DNA of 64,000 nucleotides from Silene conica. Lineage: Eukaryota; Streptophyta; Magnoliopsida; Caryophyllales; Caryophyllaceae. Of this stretch, positions 1 through 11,100 are shown in pieces. The translations under genes and the position numbers were made by a program. The stretch covers positions 74,987,681 to 75,051,680 of the forward strand of contig CM055315.2 of the NCBI GenBank assembly GCA_029255685.2. Direction: 5' to 3'. The notes under the pieces are model-generated. The model was not told the origin of the DNA. It did no database searches and was given only the letters and a program-made list of their open reading frames with translations. Within the stretch, counting starts at the first letter, position 1; the number at the start of each line of letters is the position of its first letter.

Positions 1-803
1 GGTCTCATACATGGAAGTAACCCATTAATCAGAAAACTAAACAGGGAACTGTCGATATTTGGGTTGATCTCACTTCTGAGACCGTCTCACACAAGATTCA
101 CTCGTCAGTTCAGAGTTCTGTCTGTAGATAGCATATGCCAGCAGCAGCGGTATCCATATTCCATAGACAGACAGACAGTAAACCGGAAAAAGCAGAAATG
201 GGTTCATCAGGGTTCATCTCGTGTGCTTTCACCAGAGCTCTGCAGTTCAGTAACCAAGACGATTTAGGAAAAACAGACGATAATTTTGTAGAATTATTAA
301 TGAAGGATAGTCTTCTAAATCTCAAGTCTGAACCATCTAACAGAAAAAGTACTACCCCTATATCACCTCTCAACAGTCAACACACAGGGTTTGTATACAA
401 CCACCTGCAAGCGGGAATTTCAATGCAGATAGTAAATTTTACGTCCTTTCATCCTCACTGAGTCACTCTCATTTCAATTAGGGAACTCCATCATGAAAGC
501 TAAAGAAGAATCGGATACTGAAATTTGTAGCCTACTATCAAAAGAGTAAGCTAATGCAGCACGAACAATCTACAGGATCACAACAGACACACAAAAGCCT
601 AAATAATTAAATATAATGAAATGAAAAGGAGTAAACGAACCTTGAAATGAATGTATGAAATCCCAAACAAACCAGCAGAAGAAATTTTGATCAGCGCTAT
701 TATTGAATTCGGGGGGATCATTGTGATCGCCTTCTTTCTTCCCTGATAGAGTGATAGTGCTAAGAGATGTATCCTGCGTCTCTCGCATTCCATTGCCAAC
801 CCA
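1..803. other. No confident gene; one candidate minus-strand exon
   Basis: No recognisable coding region. On the minus strand there is a possible exon: a pyrimidine-rich stretch ending in CTAG lies just beyond the miniature LTR element, and an open frame then runs down to position 641, where it meets a GT donor (CAAG|GTTCG). The peptide it would encode (containing the segment FFCWFVWDFIHSF) is not one I recognise. It could be a 3'-UTR exon of the receptor kinase gene, an exon of an unrelated gene continuing out of the window, or chance. Confidence 0.3.
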
Positions 804-808
804 GTAGC

Positions 809-1131
809 TATTAGGAATATTAATAATAGTTGGGCCTCAACCATCACCTTAAGGTTTTGGTTGAGATGGTTCATCTATCATGGTATCTATGGTTCATCTA
901 TCATGGTATCAGAGCCAGTGTGACCGAAGGTCACGGGTTCAAATCCTGGCAACCTCAAAACCCCTCAAAAACCACAAAGTGGAAACTAGCACACGGTATG
1001 GGTGGGCCTGTGCAAACTAACCACTCTTCAAGCCCAATGGGCATTTGAGTGAGGGAGCGTATTAGGAATATTAATAATAGTTGGGCCTCAACCATCACCT
1101 TAAGGTTTTGGTTGAGATGGTTCATCTATCA
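809..1131. mobile_element. Miniature LTR retrotransposon (TRIM-like), 323 bp
   Basis: Two 72-bp copies, identical as far as I can read, lie at 809-880 and 1060-1131, starting TATTAGG and ending CTATCA. They are flanked by a perfect 5-bp target duplication GTAGC (804-808 and 1132-1136). After the left copy, and a short local duplication of its end, comes TGGTATCAGAGC (904-915), the canonical plant primer-binding site for initiator Met tRNA. A purine-rich stretch (GAGTGAGGGAG) precedes the right copy, as a polypurine tract should. There is no coding capacity. LTRs, primer site, polypurine tract and target duplication are all present, so this is a non-autonomous TRIM/SMART-type element that depends on enzymes from another retrotransposon. 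The LTR begins TA rather than TG. Confidence 0.88.
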
Positions 1132-1391
1132 GTAGCTACTAGAAGAAAAGGAAAACCAACAAAAACCAGATGTGGGATAACAATCACCATTACATAGGGA
1201 AATGCAATGTACTCCAATATTCTGCTCTTATCTGAGCGAGCCAAAACCCATCCCTTGTAAGTCATGTAGCCCCGGCCCTGTCCCCACCATCAGTAAACAA
1301 CACACCGGATAACCATGGACATAGGACAAGGTAGAACAAGTAACCTAGTATCCCATACCATGTGTAACGAGATTACATTTGTGAAGCATAT

Positions 1392-4300
1392 TCAAGAACT
1401 GCTTGAACTATTATTTGTTCTTGTAGTATTTGCATCTTCTAACTGCTTCACGACGTCTCTCATGTTTGGTCTTTTACTCGGATCCTTTTCTGTGCATCGT
1501 AAGGCCATAACAAGTACATCATATATTTGTTTCATGGTATTACTACTTTGAAACTCCCCCATCAATGCTGGATCGACCACCTTATCGACTCCTTCTGTCG
1601 GGTTCCACACTGACTCGACCCATCCAACCAAGGCCATTCCATCTGGAAACGATGGATCAACGGCTTTCTTTCTTGTTAACAACTCGAGCAAAACAACACC
1701 GTAGCTGTACACATCTGCTTCCTTTGTCCATGTAGTCGCAAAGGCGTTTTCTGTTTCACACAATGTTTTGAATTAATTAAAGCAAAATGACTCATTAATG
1801 CACTCCTTGTATTGTGAAGAAGAGGCCGGTCACAATTTCAAAGTTATTTCAGTACGGGTCATCTGCAAATGTACTATGTTTTTTCAACACGGATAAGGTA
1901 AGGCTGCATAGATCCGAGTTATCTCATCCCTATTGTCAATTTTGTCATGACAGACGAGACTGCGGGAGCCTTTTTATGTAAATGGTGTAGTGTTGTTTCC
2001 ATGCAGGGAATAACCGAAAATTGACTAAAAAAAAGCTCGTTTAAAGAAATCCTCTATGAAAGTCATACCTGGAGCAATGTAACCAATTGTCCCGGGAATT
2101 GCAATTGATGGTGTTGAAGAGGACGATTGACGCATAAGCTTAGCAATGCCAAAATCAGAGATGTGAGGTTCCATTTCGGAGTCTAACAGTATGTTCTCAG
2201 ATTTAATGTCACGGTGCAGAACTACAGGATCACAGTCGAAGTGAAGATATGCTAATCCTTGTGCTGTTCCAAGAGCTATCCTGTACCTTACATCCCATTC
2301 TAATCTCGACAGAGGATTCGCCCTATGTAGAATATATCCAAGACTTCCGTTTTCCATATATTCATACATTATAAGGCCATAATTACTCTTGAACCAAAAA
2401 TCTTCGATTTTTACCAAGTTCCTGTGCTTGATAGTCCCCAATGTCTGAATCTCTCTAATCATGCTCTTATTTGCACCGTTTTGCTTGCCAAATGTAAGCT
2501 TCTTGACAGCGTAAACTTCTTCCGGGCCTAAAGTCGCCTTGTATACAGTTCCATGAGCTCCTTTCCCAATAACGTACATCTCATCGAAATTCCCGGTACA
2601 TTCTGCCATTCTTCTAATTTTTCTGGAAGAGTCTGTCTTACCCCAGACTTCAAGATCACTTTTGGCCCGTCTTTGGAGCTTGACAACTGCATAACACAGA
2701 GACAATGCAGCAATCACTGTCAGAAGAGTTGCCCCAAGAACAATCAATGCAATTCTGATACTGAGACGCAAACCCTTGTGATTATTCCGCTTGATACTAC
2801 ACGCTTTGATGGATTTGATATTGGTGCAGGTGGAGGCACTAGAGAGCGAGCAGTCAACACAAAGTCTTGAATTCCCGAGAAAAGATGATGTCGGGTTGTC
2901 TAGCAAAGTCAGCAAATTTGGAGGAATAGGGCCGGTGAAGAGATTATGTGAGACATTGACTGTTATGAAACTTTGGATGTCGCGTAAATAATCCAAGGTC
3001 CCTGTCAGGTGGTTGACAGATACATCCAGGTGTTGCAGATTGCGGAAATTCGACAAATCTGGCATTTGGCCTGTCAAACCGTTGTTACTAAGATTCAAAT
3101 CAGAAATGATGGATGAACCAACCGAGGGAATTGTTCCTCCTAGAAAGTTCCCCCCGAGTTGAAGTTCTCGAATGTTTGGTAATTCGAAAAGTGACAGTGG
3201 AATTCCTCCTGTTAGACGGTTGTCTCTCAAATCAATGACAGATAACGCTTTCAAGCTTCTGAGGCTCGGAATTGATCCGTTCAGAGAATTCGCAGACAAG
3301 TCTAAGTGAATTAGCTTCTGACAGAGATCGATTTCTGATGGCAAAGGGCCCACCAGACGGTTGTGCGAGAAATAAAGATACCCGAGTTCAGTCAACTTTC
3401 CAAGTTCTGCAGATAGAGATCCAGAAAGCTCATTCATGCTCAAATTGATCGAAGATAGACTTCGACAATTCCAAAGGCTTGAAGGGACTTTTCCTCTAAT
3501 TTTATTTCCACTGAAGTCTATGAAACTGAGGGCAAGATCATCTTTAAACTCCGGAAGCACCCCAGTTAGTCTATTGTTTTCCAACCGAAATCTTATCAAA
3601 CTCGAGCAGGATCCTAAACCAAGAGGTATGCTGCCATTAAGCTTATTATCACCGAGGTCTAACGTCTGTAATCTTTTACCGGAGCAGAGATACGGAGGGA
3701 TTTGACCAGTGAAACTGTTATTCGTGAAGTCAATCGCTTCAAAGCTACTATTGACTCCCAAACTCTGAGGGATTTCCCCAGTAAACAGGTTGTCAGATAT
3801 AGTGAGGTTTTTGAGCTTTCTCAGCTCAGTTAGCTCGAGAGGCAACTTCCCGGATAGTCTATTACTGTAAATTAGAACAAACTCAAGGCTCTGAATCCTC
3901 CAAATATCAAGTGGAACCTCACCTGTCAAACTATTATTATATAACTGCAGGAGGGACAATTCAGTTAGTTTCCCAAATTCACTTGGAATCTCACCCTCGA
4001 GATTGTTGTCACTCAGTGTAACCTCGGTCAAATACTTGCAATTTCCGAGCTCAGGTGGTATTTTTCCCGACAAACTGTTTTTAGCAAGGTAAAGACCTGA
4101 GAGTTTCTTGAGCTGACCAAAGGAAAATGGGATTTTTCCAGTTAACTTGTTTTTAATAGCAGCGAAACTGAGCATGCTAGTACAGTTACCGAGACCTGAT
4201 GGAATAACCCCTTGGAATCGATTCTCTGAGAAATCTACAGACGCCAATTTGCTACAGTTGCCAGAACCTAAAGGAATGCTACCTTCAAGTTCGTTAGAGT

Positions 4301-5084
4301 TCACGTATAAATTGACTAAATTTGCGAGATTGTTCATACTTTGAGGTAACATACCGACAAAGTAGTTGCCATCTAGGTACAAATTTTCTAGTGCTGAACA
4401 ATTACCAATGGAAGACGGTATACTACTGTTTAACTTATTGCCACTCACCCCGAAATCAAGAAGATTTGTTGCATTGCCTATACTTGACGGTATAGATCCG
4501 TGGAGGGTGTTATTGTGAAGGTACAAGTACTGAAGGTTTGGAATTTGAAACAAGGATTCAGGAATTTGACCAACCAATAAATTCATAAAAAAACCGAGGT
4601 AATTCAAATTTTGCAGGTTTTCCAAGTTTTTCGGGATTTCACCAGTGAAATTATTGACAGAAAGATCTAAATATTCGAGATTGCTACAGTTGCTTATCTC
4701 AGCAGGAATCGACCCAAAAAGACGGTTTGAACTAAGATCAACTGTTGTCAAATGACCCAATTGACCAATTTCAGGTCCCAGATAACCAGAAATGCCAGCA
4801 TTAGAAAAGTTCAGAGAAACTACATTATTGGTTTCATCACATATGACAACAGGTTTCCATGAACAAGGGGTAAATTGGGAAGAATTCCAACTAGATTTTG
4901 CAGACACAGGAGCTTCCCATCTGCTCGAAAGCGAAACCAAAGCATGCTCATCTGAGCTTAAACCCCTTAAACCAGATACAGATACAGTATTACTGCAAAC
5001 AGTAATTATAATCACAAATGACAGTAAAATGAACATGGGTTTTCTACTGCATGGCATATAATTCATCCTCAGTAAAACTAACAT
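1392..5084 (-). CDS. LRR receptor-like kinase, PEPR1/PEPR2-like
   Basis: Two exons, 5084-2069 and 1750-1392, join across a GT-AG intron (CCAG|GTATG to AACAG|AAAAC) to restore the kinase segment APENAF, giving about 1124 aa. That is close to the length I recall for Arabidopsis PEPR1. In order: a hydrophobic signal peptide; a CSWKP-type cap; roughly two dozen leucine-rich repeats; a membrane segment before a KLQRR stop-transfer; and a cytoplasmic Ser/Thr kinase. The kinase has a Gly loop GKGAHG near residue 840, a Lys in AVKKL near 861, HRDIKSEN near 957 and DFG near 977, so it looks active and is of the RD type. PEPRs bind plant elicitor Pep peptides at the plasma membrane and signal danger with BAK1-type co-receptors. 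Family assignment rests on kinase-tail similarity and intron position; another LRR-XI receptor is possible. A second in-frame ATG lies at codon 7. Confidence 0.85.
1751..2068 (-). other. Intron of the PEPR-like kinase gene
   Basis: A 318-nt GT-AG intron splits the kinase activation-segment region just after GYIAP. Reading straight through the donor would terminate after 14 further residues, giving a 1019-aa receptor that lacks the C-terminal kinase lobe. A short GGTAAGGCTGCATA stretch inside resembles the repeat near 5.1-5.2 kb in inverse orientation. Confidence 0.8.
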
Positions 5085-5094
5085 ATGAAAAGTT

Positions 5095-5245
5095 CCCAGA
5101 TTTGCCTCAATGCTCCTGCAAATTGCGGGATAAAGGGGTCAGATGTACGCAGTCTTACCCTTGTCCTAGCAAAACCCCAGTGCCTCAATGCTCCCGCAAA
5201 TTGCGAGATAAAGAGAGGTTGAATGTACACAGCTTTACCCTTTTC
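5095..5245. repeat. Imperfect tandem duplication upstream of the receptor kinase
   Basis: Two copies of about 75 bp each begin GCCTCAATGCTCC and continue through TGCAAATTGCG, GATAAAG and a TGTACGCAG/TGTACACAG-to-TTACCC segment. The GTACGCAG...TTACCC block resembles the 3' part of some plant SINEs, but no full SINE with pol III boxes is visible. It lies directly upstream of the receptor kinase start codon, within its likely leader or promoter. Confidence 0.55.
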
Positions 5246-5639
5246 CGAATAAATAAATAACAAATATGCCAAAGATGGAAACTTTACCTAAAAATGGAGA
5301 TTAGAGATGGTGTCTTTGATGTTGGAACTCAGTTCTGAATTCTGAAAGTTGTGATTGGAGGAAACAAACACGCATTTTTATATTAAAAAGTGAGATTTGG
5401 ACTAACTATTACAGTTGAATTGCATTTAAATTCTCAGAAACTTCAGTGAAGACCTTTGTCTGATAATTTATTATTTTTTCTTCCTAATCCAACATGTGTT
5501 TTTTATGCATTTTTTTAAAATATTTGAACACTTTATGTTGGTGGAGTTGCAGGTAAGCAGGAATCTTCAATGACATGCTGGATAAGTGCAAATCTGCAAT
5601 AACAGGTTGGATGCTTGAAATAAAGCATGTCGGAATATA

Positions 5640-5732
5640 TCAAATTTCATAAAATAGCCGTTATAAATAAGAATAATTTACAGCAGATTTTATAAAATAG
5701 CCGTTGTAAATAAGAATAATTCACAGCGGAGT
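5640..5732. repeat. Two-copy tandem repeat of about 46 bp
   Basis: The segment containing ATAAAATAGCCGTT and AAATAAGAATAATT occurs twice in succession with few differences. No coding or element context is visible. Confidence 0.6.
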
Positions 5733-5896
5733 TAAATAGTACGAAGTATTGTTTATGGGCTCATGATTTTTTTCCATTCATTTGTTATAACTTACGAGTT
5801 ACAAACTTACAACAGTTGTTAGCGAGATTTACCGATTGAATTTTGGGTTTTGTTGTATCGTGAATATTATTTGTAATAGAACAACTCGATCGAGAC

Positions 5897-6105
5897 TAGG
5901 GCTGAAAAAAAAAGTTCCCCGGACCGGCAAATCTTAAAAAGCATGGTGTTCAGTCCGGTCCGGTCTACATAAAAAAAATCAATTTACCTTGTAAAGTAGT
6001 ATCGGCTCGGTCCAAACCTGGAAAAAAACGGACGTAAAGGGTCATGGTCCGGTCCGATTCGGTCCGGATCCCCTCCCAACCGGTCCGCCCAGCAGCCTTA
6101 GGGTT
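5897..6105. mobile_element. Probable decayed hAT-like MITE (CCGGTCCGG-rich)
   Basis: A stretch dense in GGTCCGG/CCGGACC words is bounded by TAGGGCTG on the left and CAGCCTTA on the right, which read as imperfect hAT-style inverted termini. I found no matching 8-bp target duplication, so the element is decayed or the boundaries are wrong. Low confidence on class. Confidence 0.4.
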
Positions 6106-8133
6106 AATGAATGTTCAATCTACGAGTTTATCCGGTCCAATCCGATTTTTGACCGGCTTACGCTCTGCTCCAGACCAAGTCTTGTAGTTCTCCTTAAGCT
6201 CACCGACCTTCCTATGTGACTTATTATTTCTCTCTCAAGACCATATTCTCGATCATATTCCTATTAATAATCAAGCGGGACAAATAACACCCTATGTTCC
6301 CATCTGTATACATAGATGGGATAAACTTTTGCTCATACTTCGTAACACTTATCAATACATTTTTGCTTTTGAATTACGTGTAATACTCAACCCGTTTTAA
6401 GGTTACGATATACCCATTTTAAATGATATTTTGTGTTCAACTATTTAAGATTAATTTCATACTTTCTTCACACATTTTGACCTTCTTAACGCGGCATACC
6501 ATGCTTTACACCTACCAATTGATAACACATGCTATTAACGCGTAATTTATCATTAGTTCATATGCATAAACTTAAGTTGATGAATAACGCCAAAGAAAAT
6601 GAATCACCCCTTTTATCGACGAAAGTCGATTTCCTTCTCACAATAGACTATTATATCGCATTTTTCTTCTCACTATCCTTTTATTTTATTTTTGGTTTCA
6701 GATCATTAGATCGTCCCAGAATAAAATCTCGACCATTAAAAAGAAATAAATTATCCGTTTATTTAAGAAATGAGCAGGATACTATCCAGATATTTCACCA
6801 TTACCTCAACACACTTTCCAATTTTCCATACCATCGATAACGCAATTCAATTTGTAATTTTTCTTTAAAACTTAAAACGATCTTAAACAAAAATCGCAAA
6901 TCCTAATAACATTCCAATAATAATACTCCGTATTTGATTATTTAGAAATTTTCATTTAAGATGAACATTATCCGTCTTAAACCTAAAACGATTCAAATAC
7001 GTACCAAATCAACCACTTATTGCCTAATAAATACCAATGTTTTGTTTGATTATAAAGTTTTAATCCGTCTTAAAAAATATACTCTCGATAGCTTTTGTTT
7101 GAAAGTAATCACTAAATCTTATTTTAGACGGACCATTTTTATAATAAAATACGACCATTTAAATTACGTCACAATTAATCGTAAATTGTAAATAAATTAC
7201 GTCACAATCAATTACGTCACAAATTTAAAACCCTTTTAAACCGGGTTCATTTTTACCATTTAATTTATAATATTTTTATAAATTAAATTATGAGAAATCC
7301 CTTAAACCAGATTCCATTTTTATAATAAATAATAAATAATACCATTTAAATTACTTATAATTAAACCTAAATTGTAAATAAATCCTCCATATAAGCGGAA
7401 AAATCGTCTAAAAAAAACCCTTTTGTAAATCAATATTCATAAATAAATAGATTCGACATGTCACACCATAAATTATGATGCAAACCCACATGAACTGTCT
7501 ATTAGTAGCACAATCATATACTATGATGCTTGAATAAAGTTATGATCTTTCCGTTTTGAATTCCTTAGCAATGAAGGTTGGACCGGTTGATATTCCCTGT
7601 TGAACATTTATAGTTCATTATTTTGTTGCCATAAACGAGCGAGAGACCGTCTTTCAGGGGACGTAAAATTGTATTTATACAAAGGACCTCAATCAAACAG
7701 TTATATTACTGTCACTTTATTCATTTATTTAGTCAATAAAAAGGTATTAAATTTTTCAATTTTTACTTTTTTTTCCTTGTATTTCAGTAATGTTTCCATT
7801 TACCCAGAAGTTTATTTACCCATTAAATTTTAAAAATTTGATCTTTTGCATTGATTAGTGTTTTAATGGTTATTTTGGTTGATTAATTGATTTGGGTATT
7901 TGTAGAACTTATTGATATGTGCATACACTGTTAATTTTTTTTATATTGTGTATTAATTTGTATAGAAATACCATGTTTTAATTTGTATAGAAATACCATG
8001 TTGTTATGAGTTTTTGGGTATAAAGTTAATTTATGATATATGAGGATAGTGCCGTTTGAAGGGAGACTTACTGATTGTTGGATTGTGAAAGATTCAATTT
8101 TGTTTCAGGTTAAATTGAGAAGATTAGGGGAAT
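6106..8133. other. AT-rich intergenic DNA and DCL2 leader
   Basis: No gene is seen. The stretch is AT-rich with scattered CGTCTTAAA words and a decayed duplication (about 7130-7197 versus 7308-7383, both ending AAATTGTAAATAAAT). A likely 5'-UTR intron of DCL2 ends at 8109 (TTTGTTTCAG), placing the start codon 24 nt into the next exon; the upstream UTR exon could not be placed. Confidence 0.5.
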
Positions 8134-11100
8134 ATGACAAAATTGGTTAGTGTGGAACTTGTAGAATCTCAGGATGGTTCAACTGCTACTCTTCCTTTTG
8201 CTAGAAGGTATTTTTTGTTGCTATAATTAGGATTTGTACTTTTTTGTTCATGTGATTGTAATGACGATGACGACGGCGGCGGCGAGGGCAATGAATGTTG
8301 TTTTTTAGAGGCATAGGGCAATGATAGTTCATTTATTGCTGCATTTCTATATATATTGTTGCTTTAGAATTTTTTGTAGTGAGGTAGTGTACTAAGTATA
8401 GTAATAGTATTTGCCCTCCCCATTTGCCCTTCCCCTTGCAAGCTTGTCTTACAGAGAAGCTTGTGACGGATTTAGTCCATCACAAATGAGAATTTGTCTT
8501 GATTAATTAGGTTCGGTTTGTAACAAGGGTGTGGACATGGTGGACTAAGTAACTATTAAGGAGTGTTCTGACAAGGGTGCGTGTCCAAATGTCGGATTCA
8601 CTCTCCTGACTATATTATGGAAATATCATTTTTTTGGTTGGAAAAGAACTTTCAAAGTGTTCTACCTTGGTCGGAGTGTTGAGTGTCGGACATGGGTTAT
8701 GCAGGGTACTCTGGATGGTTGGATATTTGTTGGAAGTTGCTGGCTGGATGTTTCTCTCTTAAGGTTATTTTTCCTGTTTAGTTGCTGCTATCATGCTTTC
8801 CGTTGCTTATAATTCAGGATTGTTTTATTCAATGATATTGTAGATACCAACTTGAGGCTTTGGAGCAAGCTAGGAAGCAGAACACTATTGCATTCCTGGA
8901 GACGGGTTCTGGAAAGACATTGATTTCCATCATGCTTCTTCGCAGCTTTGCGCACTTACTTCGAAGGCCTAAACACTCTTATATAGCAGTGTTTTTAGTA
9001 CCCACAGTTGTTTTGGTGACTCAAGTATGATTCTACTTAAATAAGACCTCAACATTTTGAAGTTTGAACCTACAAATATTCATTTCAAAAGATGATGATA
9101 TTTGACGTCTAGTCACTGGCTCCTGTTTCTTTGTGACTATTGATTAGCAAGCTGAAGTCATAGAGAGATGGACCGACCTTAAAGTCGGCAAGTACTGGGG
9201 AGATATGGGCGTTGATTTCTGGGAGGCTACTAGGTGGAAGGATGAACAGGAAAAGCACGAGGTGTGTTCTTTTATTGTTGATCATTCTTAGCTTAATTAC
9301 TTTTTTGAGGGAATCACAGTAGGAAAAGAGACATCGTTTTGTTCTATGCTATTTGTGGAGTCCAAGTGAAAGTGTTATATTCAAATGTTTTTAGGTCCTT
9401 GTGATGACTCCAAAGATTCTGCTTGATGCGCTTAGCCATACTTTCATCAAATTGGACATGATAAAAGTTTTAATATTTGATGAATGCCATAACGCCAAGG
9501 GAAAACATCCATACGCGTGCATAATGAAGGTGAGATGTGTCTCTGCACTGGCTACATTTGCTGCATGACTGAATTATGTCCTCAACTATCTGTTATGTTC
9601 CCCAATAGAAGTCAAACTTGTTTGTGAAAAGTAACGGTGTGCAGCTGTGCACCCTTTTAAGTGTAATTATTATTTTTTTTTCATTATCATTTTGTCATTT
9701 TCTGCAAGTGAGGTTCACATCATTATCTAAGCAATCACAGTACCCTCCTTGCAGGACTTTTATCACCGACAGTTGCATACTAATGAAGTCCCTAGGATAT
9801 TTGGCATGACTGCTTCTCCCGTGAAATCGAAAGCCAAAGGTGAACTCGTGTACCTCTTTGTGACTATGCTTGCTAGCGGAAGAAGTATTGTTTTTCCATT
9901 TGCCCCAATACATGGTCATGTAGACATCAATTGAATTCTTCCTACTTCAATGCAGGTTCCGAATCATATGACTCTTATTGGAAAGAAATTTCTGACCTCG
10001 AAACTTTAATGCGTTCAAAGGTTGTTTCATATGATGATTTGCTTTGAATGTCTACCCTAGCCCTGCTAGTGGTGTTTGTTATACTTTTAGCAGCCTGACT
10101 GCAGTTTTACAGCCTGTTTTAACTTTTATTCATGTAACAATTTTGTGCGGAATGAAGGTCTACACCTGTGAGAGTGACGCTGTGCTGGCCGAGTATATTT
10201 CATTTCCGAAATCAAAGGTTCAACTTTACGATGAAGAGATCCCTGCTAAATTACAGAACAATTTGATCGAGAGTGTCAGCTCACTCAAAAGACAGGTGGG
10301 CTAATATTTATGTAACCCACTATGTGAAAAGACAAATGCACCCTCCTCAGTTGGGGGATTGGTTCATTAAGAATTTTGTTTCACATTTTGCCTAGTGTTC
10401 TATTACTATCTACCATTCTATATATAATGCTAACCCCAAAACTTTTTCAGCACATAAAGGCTCTAGAAAATTTGGGAGTTGAAGAATCAATACAAGAGTC
10501 TCTAACTTCTAAATTGAAAAAATTGAGCTCAACATTTCGGTTTTGTTTGGGCGAACTTGGTGTTTGGGCAGCATTAAAGGTATATCTTTTGATTGCAATA
10601 TTGCGTCCTTCTATGTTGTGAGTTGTGACTGGTATCTAAACAATGCGTTGGTTATAGGCTACCGATGTTCTGTCTCTTGAAGAAACTGATATTTTCAGTT
10701 GGAATACGTTAGATGTTTGTGGTCGGACTACCATCAGAGCTTTCATTTACGATATTAAGAAAGAGTTGTCAGCCAACATGCCATCTGGTATTTTGATACT
10801 TCATGATTTAAATGTTTCTTGTTATTTCTGTTTTTACAGATTGGGATGGTTACCATCGAGATCTCTGCTATTTTTATCTTGTATACTTAGGTCTCAGTTT
10901 GTCTATCTCGGATGTAAAGTCAAACATGGGCGGCCCGCTTATCACGCCTAAAGTGATATGTCTAGCTGAATCTCTTCTTGGATACAGGTGAGAATCTGGT
11001 GGTAACTGGTTACTCGGAAACCTTGACTTGTAGTGGACAAGATCGTAATCATGCAAAACACCAACTTCTACCCTTCCCCAGTTCAATCTTAACTGGGGTT

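Noticed and set aside
904..950. tRNA-like sequence with GGTTCAAATCC
   Set aside because: No acceptor stem or complete cloverleaf can be drawn; the TGGTATCAGAGC is a retrotransposon primer site inside a TRIM-like element.
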